Origin: Kryptolebias marmoratus
Taxonomy: Eukaryota > Chordata > Actinopteri > Cyprinodontiformes > Rivulidae
DNA length: 64,000 bases
Direction: 5' to 3'
NCBI RefSeq assembly: GCF_001649575.2
Contig: NC_051440.1
Span: 16,562,486-16,626,485 of the forward strand
Shown: piece after piece, positions 1 through 12,763 of the stretch
Layout: every line of letters starts with the position of its first letter
Position numbering within the stretch: the stretch's first letter is position 1
Position numbers and translations under genes: made by a program
The notes under the pieces: generated by a model
The model's database searches: none
The model's input: the letters and a program-made list of their open reading frames with translations, nothing else
Told to the model about the DNA's origin: nothing

Positions 1-465
1 GAATTTGAGTTAGTTACTTAGTTGTAGATGTACACCCAGTGACTACAACCTGAGAGCTTCATTTAAATCTGCCCAGTGGTTCATAAATTATTCTGCTAAC
101 AGACAGAAGGTGTTGACTGTAACAGTAAAGATATAGTTTGAAGTAAAGATGTAGTACTTGGACTATGTGTTGGGAATGACTCTCAGCTACTACAACACCG
201 AGTTTTAGTTCAGCACCTGTGAAATCAGCTGACTAATGGTCTTTTTTGTGTTCCCAATGATCAGTTGGTTGCGATGGCCATCTTGAATTTGGTTGACTCT
301 AAAAATTAATCAGTCGTAGAGGTACACCCATTGATTACTTTCTGAAAGTTTCATTAAAATTTATCCAGTGGTACATAAAAATCTTGTCAACGCGACAGAC
401 AACAAACACATTCGCAAGCAAAAGCATTATTACCCTTTCACGACTGGCAGCAGGCAATGAAAGCA
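1..465 (-). repeat. Family A interspersed repeat, copy A1 (two monomers)
   Basis: Read on the minus strand this is a head segment (about 400-465, with a GCCTGCTGCCAG-like stretch) followed by two diverged copies of one monomer. Each monomer starts with a CTGTCTGTTAGC-like motif, continues through a stretch meaning roughly 'aaccactggatggattttaatgaaac', then 'gtacatctacaactgatt', and contains a core like CAAGATGGC. The second monomer is cut by the window edge. The same motifs recur at 1.35, 5.5, 13.9, 33.4, 53.4 and 55.8 kb. No coding capacity is visible. The family is common in teleost genomes as far as I recall; its class is unknown to me. Confidence 0.8.
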
Positions 466-1344
466 ATCCAACAGCGACTTGTGATTTCTGCTATTCAAAC
501 ATGTCTATGCTACAAATATATTGATTCACTGAAAGTTAAAACTCAGCTGCCAGACTTTACACCGCTAACTCAGGACAAGGCCTGTGCTGGTTTCCAGTTC
601 ACTAAAAAAAAATAAAAAAATGCTGTTTTTATTATTTATTTCTCTTGAAATTTAAAGCTCGAAATAAGAAGTCTTTAGAAAAACTTTAAAGTGAAAAGAC
701 CAGACAGTGACAAGCTAAAAAGGATTAAATTCAAAGCCCAGAATGACCAGAACATGAGTTTTTGTGACTGAAGCCAAAAGTAGGTACTAGAAGATTTAAC
801 CCTGAAGTAAATTATATACTGAGGGTTTTTGCACATACTGGGCAGTTTCTTAGTTCTCCTTTATTTTGAACAATTTATTTTTCAAACTGGTAAAGGGACA
901 CGCTAACATCAAATGTAAGTTTTACATATTTTTTTGCCACAGGGTTTATTTTTCTATCAATAGCCTCAAAGAAGAATGTACTCAACCAATCAGGGCATGC
1001 TGTAGACTCCTGAATGATCCCACAGCTACGTACAAAGCAGAGTCACTCTTTCATAAATTTATAACTCAATGCATCACAAAGAAAGCAGCAAACAACTTCA
1101 AAGACAGGGTGTGGAATAACAGAAGAGGAGCTCAGAGATAAATTTATGGTTTTTGTTCTACTTTGTGATGTGGCCTCCACATCTTTAACTTCTTTTCACA
1201 AAGGTGCTTTTTTTATTGAAAATTTAAAAAGGCAGCTCATCTTTACTTGCAAACTCCATCATCTAAGAGGAAAATTCTTTTTCTTGTATTTTATAAAAGC
1301 GTGAGCAAATTTGTTGTAATCAATGTGTGAAATAATTACTGACC
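466..1344. other. AT-rich tract, no gene recognised
   Basis: No recognised gene or repeat. A 91-codon open frame at 866-1141 (+) has AT-rich composition, matches no family I know and has no convincing splice sites, so I treat it as chance. Confidence 0.5.
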
Positions 1345-1795
1345 GCAGCTGAAAGGCGAAGGTGGACAATAATGTTTTTGCCCGTGTTTGTGTGTGTCCC
1401 TGTCTGTTACCAAAATATATTGTGAACCTCTTGACCGATTTTAATGAAACTTACAAAAAGTAATCTTTGCATGAACATCTCAAAGTAATTAACTCTCTGT
1501 TAGCCTGATTTATTTTGGCTGCCACAACGAACTGACCTTAAAAAAAAAAATGGCTAGAACAATGCATACTCTGAACAATAACAGAATATGCAAGATCTTT
1601 GTTTAATTTTTGCCTTTAAAGTTTTAGGAGAAAACTGTCTGTCTGTTAGCAAAACATCTCATAAACCACTGGATGGATTTCAATAAAACTTTTAGGAAGT
1701 CATTGGAGGTACATCTACAACTGACCTCAAGAAGGCTATCATAATCAACAAAAATAACTATAATGTTGTAAATACTTGTAGTTTGACAAAAAGTT
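1345..1795 (+). repeat. Family A interspersed repeat, copy A2 (head plus two monomers)
   Basis: Plus-strand copy. The head (about 1345-1405) has a 'gaaaggcgaaggtgga' stretch and a GT-rich run. Monomer 1 begins near 1400 (CTGTCTGTTACC) and is shortened. Monomer 2 begins near 1637 (CTGTCTGTTAGC) and runs to a degraded end near 1795. Internal landmarks shared with the other copies include 'tctcataaaccactggatgg' and 'gtacatctacaactga'. Confidence 0.75.
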
Positions 1796-4700
1796 TATTT
1801 CTTCTCAATGTAAGACCACAACCATGGATGTTACTTCATGCAAAATGGATGTAAATTCAGACCCACATCAGCCTGTAATCTGTGACCCCACTTTTGCTTT
1901 AGTATGAATGAGTCCAGTCGAGCTATTCCTCATTGTGGTACAATGAGGAATAGTTTTTAGATGACATTAAAAGACATTATCTGTGAACGCGGGGCTTCTG
2001 TCTTCATTTTGTCCACACTGTGTATTCCCTAAGTTTTTATGAGCCACAACTCATTTGACACGACATGATTAAAAATCGCTGCTCAGCCTAAAAACAGACC
2101 TCAGCTGGGAAATGTGGGAAAGCATTTATCAGATTCGCATTCCATCATTGTGAAAGGGAGTGAAGCTGTCAGATGGAGAATTACCCATCTGTGGATCAAA
2201 TCTATCAACTTAACTGTCATGTAATGACCCTGGGAGTTATCATGGCACATCAGTCAACCTTGCTATAAAGCACAGGTCTCACTGCATCCTGTTTAATTCA
2301 TGTTCACACACCTGCTGGTCCGTCATCTCTGAGGCTGATAAATGAAATGTTCTGAGCATTGATAAAAAGTAAGGCGTTTAAAGAATGCTGATCACTGTCC
2401 ATCTACAGCTGTTAGAGAAATACATATTATTAGCTCAAATGGACATTAAACCCCTTTTGACTGAATATATTAAAAAGAAAATAATACTTGGTTTTGGTTC
2501 ATTTATGTTGGTGATGTGTAAAAAGCAATTACTACTGTCGTTCCTCAGTAATTATTCGAATTTAAGTGATGTTCTAATTCTGGTTTACTCTACATCTCAC
2601 ACCTGAATTCCACTTATCCACATTTTTCTTTAATTATAAGACTTATTATTTGAATACATATTTATTTGAAAGAGCTTATCTCAGTTAGCTCTTAATAGAT
2701 ACAGTGGATGAACTGCCAGTGTTTCTCTGATTAGCCTGGGTTTTATTTAATTTGATGATTTTATCTTGTACTCTTATGATTTGTTTGGATTTTAATTTTT
2801 ATTCTGATTTTATTGTATTTTATCTTCATTGTCAGTTATGTTTTATTTTTTTGTTTTTAGGTGTTTTATTTTATTTTCATTGTCATGTCAAATTTTGTGT
2901 ACTTTAGGTTCAATTGTGTTTGAAAACTACTACACAAATAGGTTATTATTCTTACTGCAGCACAATAAATACAACCTATTTCAAGCTTAAGTAAAAAGCA
3001 AGTTATTTGGCCTTAATAAAGGTAAAATGTCCATTCTCCCTTCTTTCATACAACACTTTATATTCTATTTGTAACTAAGTTATTAAGTTCATTGTGTTTA
3101 CAGGGAAAAAAACAACTAAAACAAACATACAACATTAAAACAGTCTTGTTAGTTTTAGCAAACATTATATATATGTATGTATGTGCTGTATCTATATATT
3201 TCATTATAAATTGCTTAAACAGTGGTGGAGGACTGTGGAGGGTGTAAAGGAGTTGGAAATAAATATCTGTAAGATTTTTGTTTATTTTATTATTCACTAA
3301 AATTAAATGCTGTCTGTGTCAGGTAATAAATATTTATTTTAATATGCCTAAATAAACAAAGATCATAATTTTAGGCAACTATTGTTCATGAACATGATAA
3401 TTGTCCTTTAAACTAGTATTCTTGCACTGCACTTTCCCGTGCTTTTAGTTATTTTTTTTTTAACAATTTACATTTATTATGGGGAAATTAATTCACTTTG
3501 CTCGATCCCAAGACATAAATCAGGAAACAGACACTTGAGCCTTTGATTTACTTTTGACAGCAGAAAGTGGTGCAGCTTGATTATGCAAAAAATACTAATC
3601 ATGGTTATTGTGTTTCACATTACATAAGCCAGGTACAAATATAGGAAAATTGGGTTAGCAACTTTTCTTCTACAGTTAATTTACGATCAAAAAGATGAGG
3701 TGGTGAGATAATACTCAGTGAAAAATTAAGCTCAAAGCAGGAAATCTGTCCAGGAGGCAACAAGAGGCCCAAACAGCATCATAGTGGCTCTTTATAGACA
3801 GGTCAACCTCCAGCTGAAATCCTCTGCTGCAGCAAAGTGGGATGGATGAGGGATTTTGAGAGCGTAACAAAAATCCAAACAAAACAGAAAACAAGTCTTT
3901 ATTTTGTAGTATGCTGGATGAAATTGCATTAAATTTAAATCTTTTGTACTTTAGTTTGGTTTGAACACTACAGTTCTTGTATCTTCCTACAGTAGTCCTG
4001 AACATTACTTATATTTTGGTTATGTTTAAGTCACGAGTCCTGGCTTCGCTCAGGGCATCAAGACGTTTTAACTAAAGTTTTGTAAAGGAGCATAATTCGG
4101 TGTAAAGTGCAGCCAGTCAGAACCCAGCAAAGACCTCATGGAGCATAATTTTCTAAAGGTGTCAGAGTGGGATCCTGAAGCTGAGAATTGTTCATATTAT
4201 TACTGGTTTCTGGAAACAGAAAATGGGAATATTTTATTCTGCTGACAGAGGTGCTCTTCCGGGCTTTTATTGCTTTAGCTGAGGAAAGCAGGTTTCAGTC
4301 CAAATGTACTATGAAGTTTAAACAATTTTTAGAAATTTGGCAAGTTCAAATGGAAATTTAAATCCATCTAATTCTCATACTTGAGAGTTGCTTTATTGAC
4401 AGAAGTGGTAGATGGTGCTGTGTCGCCAACCAGTGTGTAGAAAGAGCATAAATAATCTAAAAAATTAAAACATATTGGTCAGGAGAGAAAAAAATAAGTC
4501 GTCGTCTGATAAATGCTTAGGTATGACTGTACTTGGGCTCTATTATTATGCTAATCTTGTGCCGCCCACATCCCGGCTGCCTGCAGAAGACACTGGTCTG
4601 CCCTGTCCCCTCTGTCCTCCTGAAGCGGCTCACTGACTGCGGGTTAAGTCAGCTGCATGTTTAAATCACAGAGCAATTCTCAAGAAGAGGAGGAGTTAAT

Positions 4701-5515
4701 CGTTCAAGGTTGCATGAAAGTGAAAGTATCAGAATGGCAACAAACTGGCTTCCTATGTAACATAGATGGATATTATCATCTTGTTATCATATGGATATGT
4801 GATGCTGCTGTTATTTAACCCCTTTTGTAAGCTCCGAGACATTAAATAGCTCATACTGTAAATAGCAAATGAGGGCTGCTAACTCCTGCATACTGACACT
4901 TGGGGGGCTTTCACATGAGAAGCGGCTGCTTGTCCTTATTTGATTTTCAGTGAGATGCAGGCAGCAGGTGCCAGCAGGTTGGACGGCTCGGTGGCGGCAC
5001 AAACAAGTGGGCTGCTGCAGCTTCGTGTACCGAGAGACTCAGCGCTCGAGTGCAGAAGTTGCAAACAAGGATGAGACAAAGAGAAAACACAAAACAACAA
5101 AACAAACTCTCTGATTGACCACCGTGTCTGCTCGTTCCTGTGGTTTTGTCTGTGAAGCAGCTCTCGGAGAAATTGATGCTGGAGACAGAGCCCTCTCTGC
5201 TGCTCGGATGAAAAGACTGCTAATAATCAGATTTTTTTTTCTGCTAAAGTTTAAAATATTTCTTGAGGATGTATCTCTCAGAATTACCAACGTGTGACAA
5301 AAAATGCCAGATTTGCTATCTTCACAAGACAAAAACTTAATCTTTTTTTTTGTTTCTAATGCTCTGCTAGCTTGTGCTAACCTCTTAAGGACATGTTAAC
5401 AATTTAAAATTGTGATTTTTTTAGGGTGTGATTCTCAAAGAAGCACATAACACATTTCAGACATGAAATAATCATAAAAAACTGGATCCATGCTTTTAGA
5501 GTGTAAAACAGCATG
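1796..5515. other. AT-rich non-coding tract with two GC-richer patches
   Basis: No gene recognised. It contains a near-perfect hairpin (1923-1953, listed separately), a T-rich stretch at about 2745-2900 with a repeated 'ttttatcttcattgtca' motif, and GC-richer patches at about 4550-4680 and 4900-5060 that stand out from the AT-rich surroundings and could be regulatory or exonic. Short open frames here (for example 4811-5002 and 5039-5332, minus strand) match nothing I know. Confidence 0.45.
1923..1953. repeat. Perfect 14-bp inverted repeat with 3-nt loop
   Basis: Arms 1923-1936 and 1940-1953 are exact reverse complements (ctattcctcattgt / acaatgaggaatag) around GGT, followed directly by a T run. 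It is too short for a typical miRNA precursor. It may be a relic of a palindromic MITE or simply a hairpin-forming or cruciform site. Confidence 0.9.
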
Positions 5516-6162
5516 TGCCTTCAAAAATCTTGTTAACCAATGAATGGATTTTATTGAAGCTCTGGATGTTCATTTGCAACTGATTATTTTTTGGAGTCCA
5601 TTTGATTCAAGATGGCCGCCACAGCTAATCAATGTGGCCGAACAATAAAAACAACTATAACTCAGTCTATTTTACAGATACTGTGCTAATATGTGTAGTA
5701 GTAGCTAAGAGTCATCCCCAACACATACCCTGAGAACCAAAAGATTGAGCAAGATCTTTCTTTAAAACTTTGGCATCACTGTGTGAGTCAGCCCTGTCTG
5801 TCCGTTAGCAAGTTATCCCATGAGGCAAGGGATGGAGTTCAATGAATCCTTCAGAAAGTAATCATTGCATGTACAGCTACAACTCGATTCACGATCGCCA
5901 CAGTTAATTAGCCTTAGCAAACACAAAAATGACTTTAAATCAGTTTATTTTACAAACACTGAGCTAAAAATAGGTGTGGAAGTAGTCATTTCCAATACAT
6001 ACTCCAAGGGCTCCATTCTATGCAATCAGAAATAACATCATTTTCAAAGTTTAACCAAACAGGCTAACATTCTGTTATTTTTCCAAATAAAATAATGTTT
6101 ATTAGAAATTTTGGCATGAAAGGTGATGGGCATTATATATTCCTTCAAGAAATGCTAGGTCT
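5516..6162 (+). repeat. Family A interspersed repeat, copy A3 (two monomers)
   Basis: One of the best preserved copies. Monomer 1 covers about 5516-5787 and monomer 2 about 5788-6162. Each has the CAAGATGGC/CACGATCGC-type core, 'aactcagtc'-like and 'gagtcatccccaacacata'-like stretches. The copy ends in 'cattccttcaagaaatgctagg'-like sequence (about 6140-6162). The junction near 5788 repeats the CTGTCTGTCCGTTAGC start, showing head-to-tail duplication of the monomer inside one insertion. Confidence 0.85.
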
Positions 6163-9100
6163 TTAATTTAATTTCTCATGAACAGTAAACACTACATTTG
6201 TGTCTGCAGTACTTTACTCTTATTGTTCAGTTTTTCTTTGTTTCTAGGCTTAAAAAGGCTTTCTGCATTTTTATTTTTTAAAGTATAAAGCTGCTGTTTC
6301 TCTCTTTTGATTACCAAGACATTGATGAGCAGCAATAAGTTGTTTTTAATTTAAAGGCGATCATAAAGTACAGGAAGGCTCTGTTTGTCTTAGGTAATAT
6401 TGTGTGTAATCCCTTGTGGGATAAACCATTGACAGAGATAAACAAATTCAGTCAATTCACGCAGCTGTCATTTAAAATTCAAACTCTATTGGAGAAAACA
6501 TTAAACATGAGACACTAATAACATTGCTGACATAAAGATGTAGAGACGCCCACTCTGTTTGTGATTTACTTGTTACACAATCACTCATTAAGTCTTTGCT
6601 GCAGCAAATTGCTACACTATCAAGAATAGAAAACATATATATAGATCTGAGCTGCTTTTTCCTTTTTAGATTTCAAAAAACACTGGAAAAGTTCATGATC
6701 TTATTATCATTCCACTAAGAATTAATAACTAACAACAAAATCAGCAGAGATTCGATAAAAAATTATGCATTTTAATGATTCTAAAAGTGAGACTGGAAGA
6801 ATGTCTACCCTCCTCCTTTTGATTTGATGGCAAACAATGCATGACCACTCGGGCACCTTTCACTATCCTTCTCACCATCACACACACACATTTTTCCTTC
6901 TCAAGATCATCATTTATTAAAGAGTCTGATATCTCGTAGAGACACACCATCACAGCTGTACATCCCACTGCCCTTTTGCTGCCTCGTCCCCCGAGTGTGT
7001 GTACCGCATGTGTGAGTGTCTGTGCATGTCAGGAACAGGAGGGCGCCAGTGAACAGAAACTGCAGTGCTTACACTTTGTGTGTGTGTGCGCTGGTGTGCG
7101 CGCGCGTGTCAGGCTTGGTGAATGTTCGTGTGGGTTTGCATGCAGCTCAGTGTATGTTGTGAGTAGATGATGAGAAGGAAACTGTGGGAAACAGCAGTGA
7201 TTTCTAGACACCTTCTTGTTTTCTCACTGGAGCAGAACAGCAGAGGAAACATGTGGAGCACAGCAACAGGATTAAAAAAAAAAACAAAACAAAGAAAAAC
7301 TTGAAAAAACAAGAACTTCAGGAGGCCTTCAAACTAACAACTAGGAATGAAAAAAGACAGATAAGTAGAACAAAAAGATGAACAAACTTTGCTTTTATTA
7401 TGCAGCTAATGCTTTCCCTATTGTTAAACTTATAGGTCATCATTATAGTCATATCATATTATTTCTCTTTAAATGTCTTGCACCCATTAAAGTACACCTA
7501 CGGATAAGTCTTATATAATCATAAAAATGTTCATTGTACATTTCTGAAAAAATGAAGTGAAACAGCAAGTAAAAAAGTCCCTTTAATCTCATATAAACCT
7601 GAATCTGTTCAGAAAAAAAGACTAAAAAGCAGATATTTAGAAATATTTTATTTTAACAAACTTTTTATGACTGAGAGATGGAGAATGTTGGCCTTTTAGA
7701 AAAAAAAAACTTTTGATGAAGTTGTAGCCAAGTTTGTCAGATTTTTTTGTCTCTCTAAACAAGGACAAATAATTGTTTGTCAGAGCCACAGAACTGCAAA
7801 CAGCCACACTCACATTCCCTGTAAAACACACCTAAAGCCACCAGCTCAGCTGCTGCATTTGTCTGTTGGAGGAAACCAGAATTCCTGAAAGCCACGCAAG
7901 AAAATGCAAGCTCAATCCAGATTTCATTTTTTCGTGACCTATTTGTCTTTTAGATTTGGTCCAGTTGTTGTTGGCAAGAAAAAGGAAACAGACTTTGAGA
8001 CACCTACCAGTTTTTTAGTGTATTAGATGCCTTCTGTCTGCTCTGTGGTCAGATCCCATGCTGCCATTCCTGTCTTCATTGTGGATATAGAAAAGGAAGG
8101 AGAAAAAAAAAAAAAACAAAACATGAAATTTAAAGTATATAAACAAAAATCACATCAACATAACAATTCTAAACTAACAGTTTCATTTAACCTCAACTTA
8201 AATTGTTTTTTGTTTGTAATAAAAACAACAACAACAAAAAAAACAAACAAATGAAATGCTCATGAATCAATTCAGCACCACGGACAGCGACAAAACCACC
8301 TGTAGATCTTTAGATGGATTTCTTATTTTTACTAAACGTTTTATATTTGATTGTCAATCAATGGAAATTGGAAAAGCTCAACTGTTAATTGATTATTTCT
8401 GTTTTGTTGTATGACCTTTTTAAATTTTAAGTTTTCCTGACATGATTTACAATCATTTTTCTGTGAAAGCATTCCTGCAAGTTGTACAAATGCAAATGAA
8501 AAGTTGTCCAGTCATACAAATACAGTATTTCTGTTGTTAATCATCTTCTTACATATAAAAAATATTTAAATAAACAATTTCTAAACATCAAAAATTTTTC
8601 AAAACAGACTGCTGCCTTCTGTAGATTCTCAAATAACTAAAACAAATGCACAACTTGCTGCATTTAATAATAGAACTTCTTAATACACAAGGAAAATAGT
8701 GTTATAATATTGTTATTCTGAAGCTCCCTATAAAACTTACAAAATGTAAAAAAAAAAAAAAGTAAGGTTTTGTCAAAGTTGATCACAACACAACTCAATC
8801 TGGATTAAGTTTTTACTTTTACTGTACTGAAGGTATTTTAATATTAAAAACAAAACATACCATTTTCTGTTAAACCTTTCATAGAGCATTGTCTGAGTTC
8901 AACAGAAATTTTATTAAAAAAAGCCAGCAATATAACTGCAAGCTCCTGCCAATGTGTACAATAACAAACTTTTTCCAGTAAAATTTAAACTTGACTGACC
9001 AATAATCAAATGACATACTTAATAGGTTTTGAGATGCCCCAAATGATGTTTCAAGGGAAACAATACACAACACAGAGTCTCATTGACCAAAACTTTTCAG

Positions 9101-10480
9101 TCAAAAGAGTGTGACTTGTCCAGGAAGAAAAAGGATCAACCATTAAAATCAGGAAGACACTGTTGCACAAAGTCGCTTCAAAAATAAATGCATTTGTTGC
9201 AACACACTCTATTCACAGTATTGGTAACTCTAATGGTGAATTTTTGGGCTGAGTCAAAGCCACAAGGCCATTTCTGCCCATATATATACATACACATAAA
9301 CATACACGCTACCACATACCCCCCTCTACCAACACACATGAGGACACACAACCACAAGCATATCTAAACACATTTACTGACACAAAATTGTTGAAACTCA
9401 AGAACAGAGTTTCTCAGCAGAAGGGACTGACTTAGAAATTGATGCATGTTCTCCTGCAACGCATGTCTTAGTTTGGACAAAGCCACTAAATTTCCACCCA
9501 CACTTGCCATCCTTTCCTGCACCATAGTTGACATTCCAGTATGCATAACATATATGCATAGAGATACTGGTAAAGATCATAATAAAAATGTATGAACACA
9601 TTATTTAGCAAGTTACTACATGTTCCACAACCAGTTGAGCTTGTATAACTAACATATATATAACTCTTGTACATGCACACAAACATGTTGTCCTAAAGCA
9701 TGAGGTTAGAGGAATACAAAATCATAAAAACATATGATTTAATATCAGGAAATGGCAACAGAAATGCACAACCATAAGGCTATTTTGTAAAAAGAACCTA
9801 CATTTTTACACAAGCTATTGGTAACTATTCAAGTAAACAAGCAAAACATGTTCCCCCCTCACTGAAAAAAAGAAAAGCTGCTGTTGCCATGTATGGTATA
9901 TGGCAAGGATTGTATGTTTCTCATGAGAACAAGTGAACAGGCGGTGGCCACCCCTCCTCTTAGCAAATATGTATTTTTTCTTCTCCAAGGCAGTATACAA
10001 AAAATAGCCAGTTTAAAATTTAAATCTAGTATCTAATTGTCACAAAAGAAAAACTGCAACATAATTTATAACGTTTAACTTCCCTCCATTTGTTCTTGCC
10101 ATCCTTCTTATGAATATATTTGAATAAAACAGAAATCTGTGTGTGATGTGGAACCATTTCAGACTAATTTGATGCTTTGATTATAGAAAGTAGAAACAAT
10201 TACACCCAGAGGTTTCCACACATCATAAATAAATGGGATCACAGGGGGGAAAATACTTTTAATGAAACATTTATTCGTAACTTAATAGATTAATTAAGAA
10301 AAATACGATGAAATTTGTGAAAGTTGAAGCCACTCACAGAGGCACACCTACATTGCAGGAGAGTTTTGAGATGTTTCTAGTTACTGTACAGGACAAAGAG
10401 TGAAGGAATTACATGATCATCTATGTTCATGTCTTGTAACATTTATTATCTCTCCTGTAGAAACTGTTCAGTCTACATGT
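6163..10480. other. AT-rich non-coding tract
   Basis: No gene or transposon recognised. It holds short simple repeats, poly-A/T runs and an alternating purine-pyrimidine run at 7076-7110. Minus-strand frames at 9364-9686 overlap in all three phases and have no family resemblance, which suggests chance open frames. Confidence 0.45.
7076..7110. repeat. Alternating GT/GC tract (possible Z-DNA-forming)
   Basis: About 35 bp of nearly strict purine-pyrimidine alternation, with GTGTGTGTG passing into GCGCGCGCGTG. Such sequence can adopt Z-DNA under supercoiling (established property); activity here is inference. Confidence 0.6.
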
Positions 10481-10789
10481 CTAATGAAGCCAGATTCGGA
10501 CAACTCAGGTTTTGGATGCTGTACCTACAGCACAGGTCCATGCGTCTCTCCTCTGGCGCAAGGTGTGGGGCGGTTGTTCAGAGGCTGACCGGAGAGTGAT
10601 GCTGCTGATAAAACAGTTCTCACATCGCTGATCCACCTGTACGGCTCTTTCCAGAGACGCACTACCCTCCCCTGCCTTCCTGTAGGACGCCTAAAGCCGG
10701 GGGACATGCCTCAGCTCTGTTTGTCTGAACCCAAATAACTTCTCGGTGCAGCGTAAAATACGCAACTGCAGGTACTCTTTGTCCCCCCC

Positions 10790-10885
10790 NNNNNNNNNNN
10801 NNNNNNNNNNNNNNNNNNNNNNNNNNNNNNNNNNNNNNNNNNNNNNNNNNNNNNNNNNNNNNNNNNNNNNNNNNNNNNNNNNNNN
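10790..10885. other. Assembly gap (96 N)
   Basis: The run of N follows a poly-C run and is followed by C-rich sequence, so it probably marks a GC-rich segment that failed to sequence. Open frames that span it are artefacts. Confidence 0.98.
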
Positions 10886-11317
10886 CTATGAACCCCCCCA
10901 CCCCTCCACCCCGACTGCCATCTGGGAAAAAAAAAGATGTTTGCAGTGCAGCTGGGTGTTTAAATCCTGCGCAAAGTTCAAAGCAATCTCTCTCCTCCGC
11001 GCGACTGGCTGACACGCGCCTGAACGCTCTCGGACTGTCAATTTTTCACTGCACCCTGTCGCCCTAATCTCCTCTGATCTTAGATTACTCCCCAACAGCC
11101 CGCCAAAACAGAGAGGGTCATCTCGGACCTACCTTAGATCCCTTCAGAGGTTGCGCACAAATCTCAGGCTGCTGGAAGTTTGACTTAAGTCTACTCCTGT
11201 TCCCTCGGAGGAGTCGCACTGAGGGGGGAGAGAGGACTGCTCAGCGCGCCAGCTCCGTGGACGCGTGTGTTTGAGCGTGAGCGCGCGTGCACGAGGGGCA
11301 CAGAGAAAGTGAGTGAG

Positions 11318-11348
11318 AAGGGGGGGAGAGAGAGAAAGAGAGAGAGAT
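11318..11348. repeat. GA-rich simple repeat
   Basis: Imperfect (GA)n/(GAAA) purine tract directly beside the CpG-dense island. GA tracts near promoters are common and can bind GAGA-type factors; a role here is not shown. Confidence 0.75.
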
Positions 11349-11524
11349 GAGGAGGGAAACAACAGACGTGGAGAGCTGTAGCCCCTTTGCCAAAGGATGC
11401 TTCAGTCTCCTAGCAACAACAATCGATCTGGCAAGGAGACATTTTTATTGGATAAAAAGAAAACTTAGCTGTTCATCTCCCTTACAGCACATGTTTACCA
11501 CTCAGAGCAACAACTCAAGGCTTG
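11347..11524 (+). other. Possible exon, open frame ending at a GTGAGTG donor
   Basis: An ATG at 11347 opens a frame that continues through a good splice donor (CTTG|GTGAGTG, exon edge 11524) and stops soon after in the intron. The 59-odd residues match no family I know; they contain SPFAKGCFSLLATT. The stretch may equally be untranslated first-exon sequence. Listed because of its position beside the CpG-dense island. Confidence 0.2.
11405..11417. promoter_or_regulatory. RFX X-box-like motif
   Basis: GTCTCC-T-AGCAAC fits the RFX consensus GTnnCC-N(0-3)-RGnAAC, a motif found near promoters of ciliary and MHC class II genes. It lies in the CpG-dense island. A single 13-bp match can occur by chance. 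Confidence 0.35.
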
Positions 11525-11530
11525 GTGAGT

Positions 11531-12701
11531 GAACTGAGGTGGTGGGAGAGACAAAGAGGGGATGCTGGGAGTATTTTCCATACGTGTGCGGGGTGCAGAG
11601 CATCATGCAGAATGCGACTACATCCCTGTGTCCTTGCAACCTGGCTCAAATCATACGGAGCAGGAGAAAAATTCAAATTCATCTTCTGCTCCGAGCAAGC
11701 TCCATCAATGTTTTAACACATTATTACACTCCACGAGGTCAGTGGAAAAGATAACTGCATCAAGCATGCCGTCCATGCTGCATTCATTCAGGCACATTTC
11801 AAGAAGGGGTTACACGGATTGGTGGCACAGGACGTCTATCCTCAGAGCCAAAACTAGAAGTCCACATTCAAATTTTTCTTGATCTGTCTCACCAACCCAT
11901 TATACCATAATACTTTATAGATTAAGAGGCTGTCTTATTGCCCTAACATGAGAGCGGAAAAAAGTGCAGCTAAGTGGTCTGTGTGTGTGTGAAAGTGTGT
12001 TAAATGTGTGTACATGCATACAAACGTCTGTGCATCTGTACGTGTTTGCATGATTATGCACATAGATTCATTAGAATGCAAGTATGCAAGTGTGCAGCTC
12101 CTACTGAACAGAAAATCCTCTTCACGCATGACTGAGTCACACAGCGTCCCCTCTCTCTTTCAAGTCTACACAAATGCACCCCCCAACACACACACATAGA
12201 CTCAGATTCTGACTAGAGGCCTGATTTCAGTATTGTAAAGTTAGTCAAGTGCATAGAGATGCACAATCTGAGGACTTGCTCCAAGCAGGTTTTTTTTGAT
12301 TGCAGCTAAAGGCCAAGGCGTTCCATTTTGTTTGACGTCCCATGACAGAAAGTTTCTGACGTGCTCAGATGTTTTCCTTGTATGTGCTCCATATGGCACG
12401 GGAAAACTCTAAGGAAAACTGATTACCAAACAGCTTCCACTTCACCTCTCAGTAAGACACATATACAAGAATAGGATTGGGCAAAACAGACACATGCTGT
12501 ATGTAAGCTCCAGTTCCCAGTGTCCATCACAGCTTTCTCGGACCTCATCCCTCATCCTTGCCGTTCCAGCTCGGACATGCTGGACACTCCAATAAAAGCC
12601 TCATTGTCTACATGGCATGCATATATGCAAAAAGCCCAGAAAGCCAGCTTTGTCCCATAAGGGGTTGCTCAGCGAGAGCGCTTTGTGCCTTCACCCGCAG
12701 A
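11531..12701. other. Non-coding tract right of the CpG island
   Basis: Three short overlapping plus-strand frames (11522-11882) occur in different phases with no recognisable domain. TG-rich simple sequence lies at about 11970-12020. No gene can be supported. Confidence 0.4.
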
Positions 12702-12763
12702 ACAGACAGACAGACAGACAGAAAGAAAGAAAGAAAGAAAGACAGAAAGAAAGAAAGAAAGAC

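Larger units (their letters stand above)
10500..11530. promoter_or_regulatory. CpG-dense island, candidate promoter / untranslated first exon
   Basis: CpG density rises sharply here: I count about 13 CpGs in 11155-11300 and about 8 in 10985-11060, while flanks are AT-rich and CpG-poor. A (GA)n tract lies at 11318-11348. Splice-donor-like sites occur on both strands: on the minus strand AAG|GTAGGT with the exon edge at 11133, on the plus strand CAG|GTACTC with the edge near 10770 and CTTG|GTGAGTG with the edge at 11524. Direction is therefore unclear; transcription to the left, or both ways, is possible. No start codon leads into a recognisable protein. A 96-N gap at 10790-10885 interrupts the island. 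Confidence 0.4.

Noticed and set aside
866..1141. 91-codon plus-strand frame
   Set aside because: AT-rich chance composition, no start context, splice sites or family resemblance.
1923..1960. Bacterial-style intrinsic terminator (hairpin plus T run)
   Set aside because: The window is vertebrate nuclear DNA, where such a structure has no terminator role for RNA polymerase II. Kept only as a hairpin.
9364..9686. Three overlapping minus-strand frames
   Set aside because: Three phases open over the same stretch indicates few stops by chance; a real exon would favour one phase.
10662..11015. 117-codon minus-strand frame and 88-codon plus-strand frame
   Set aside because: Both cross the 96-N gap and have no recognisable residues on either side.
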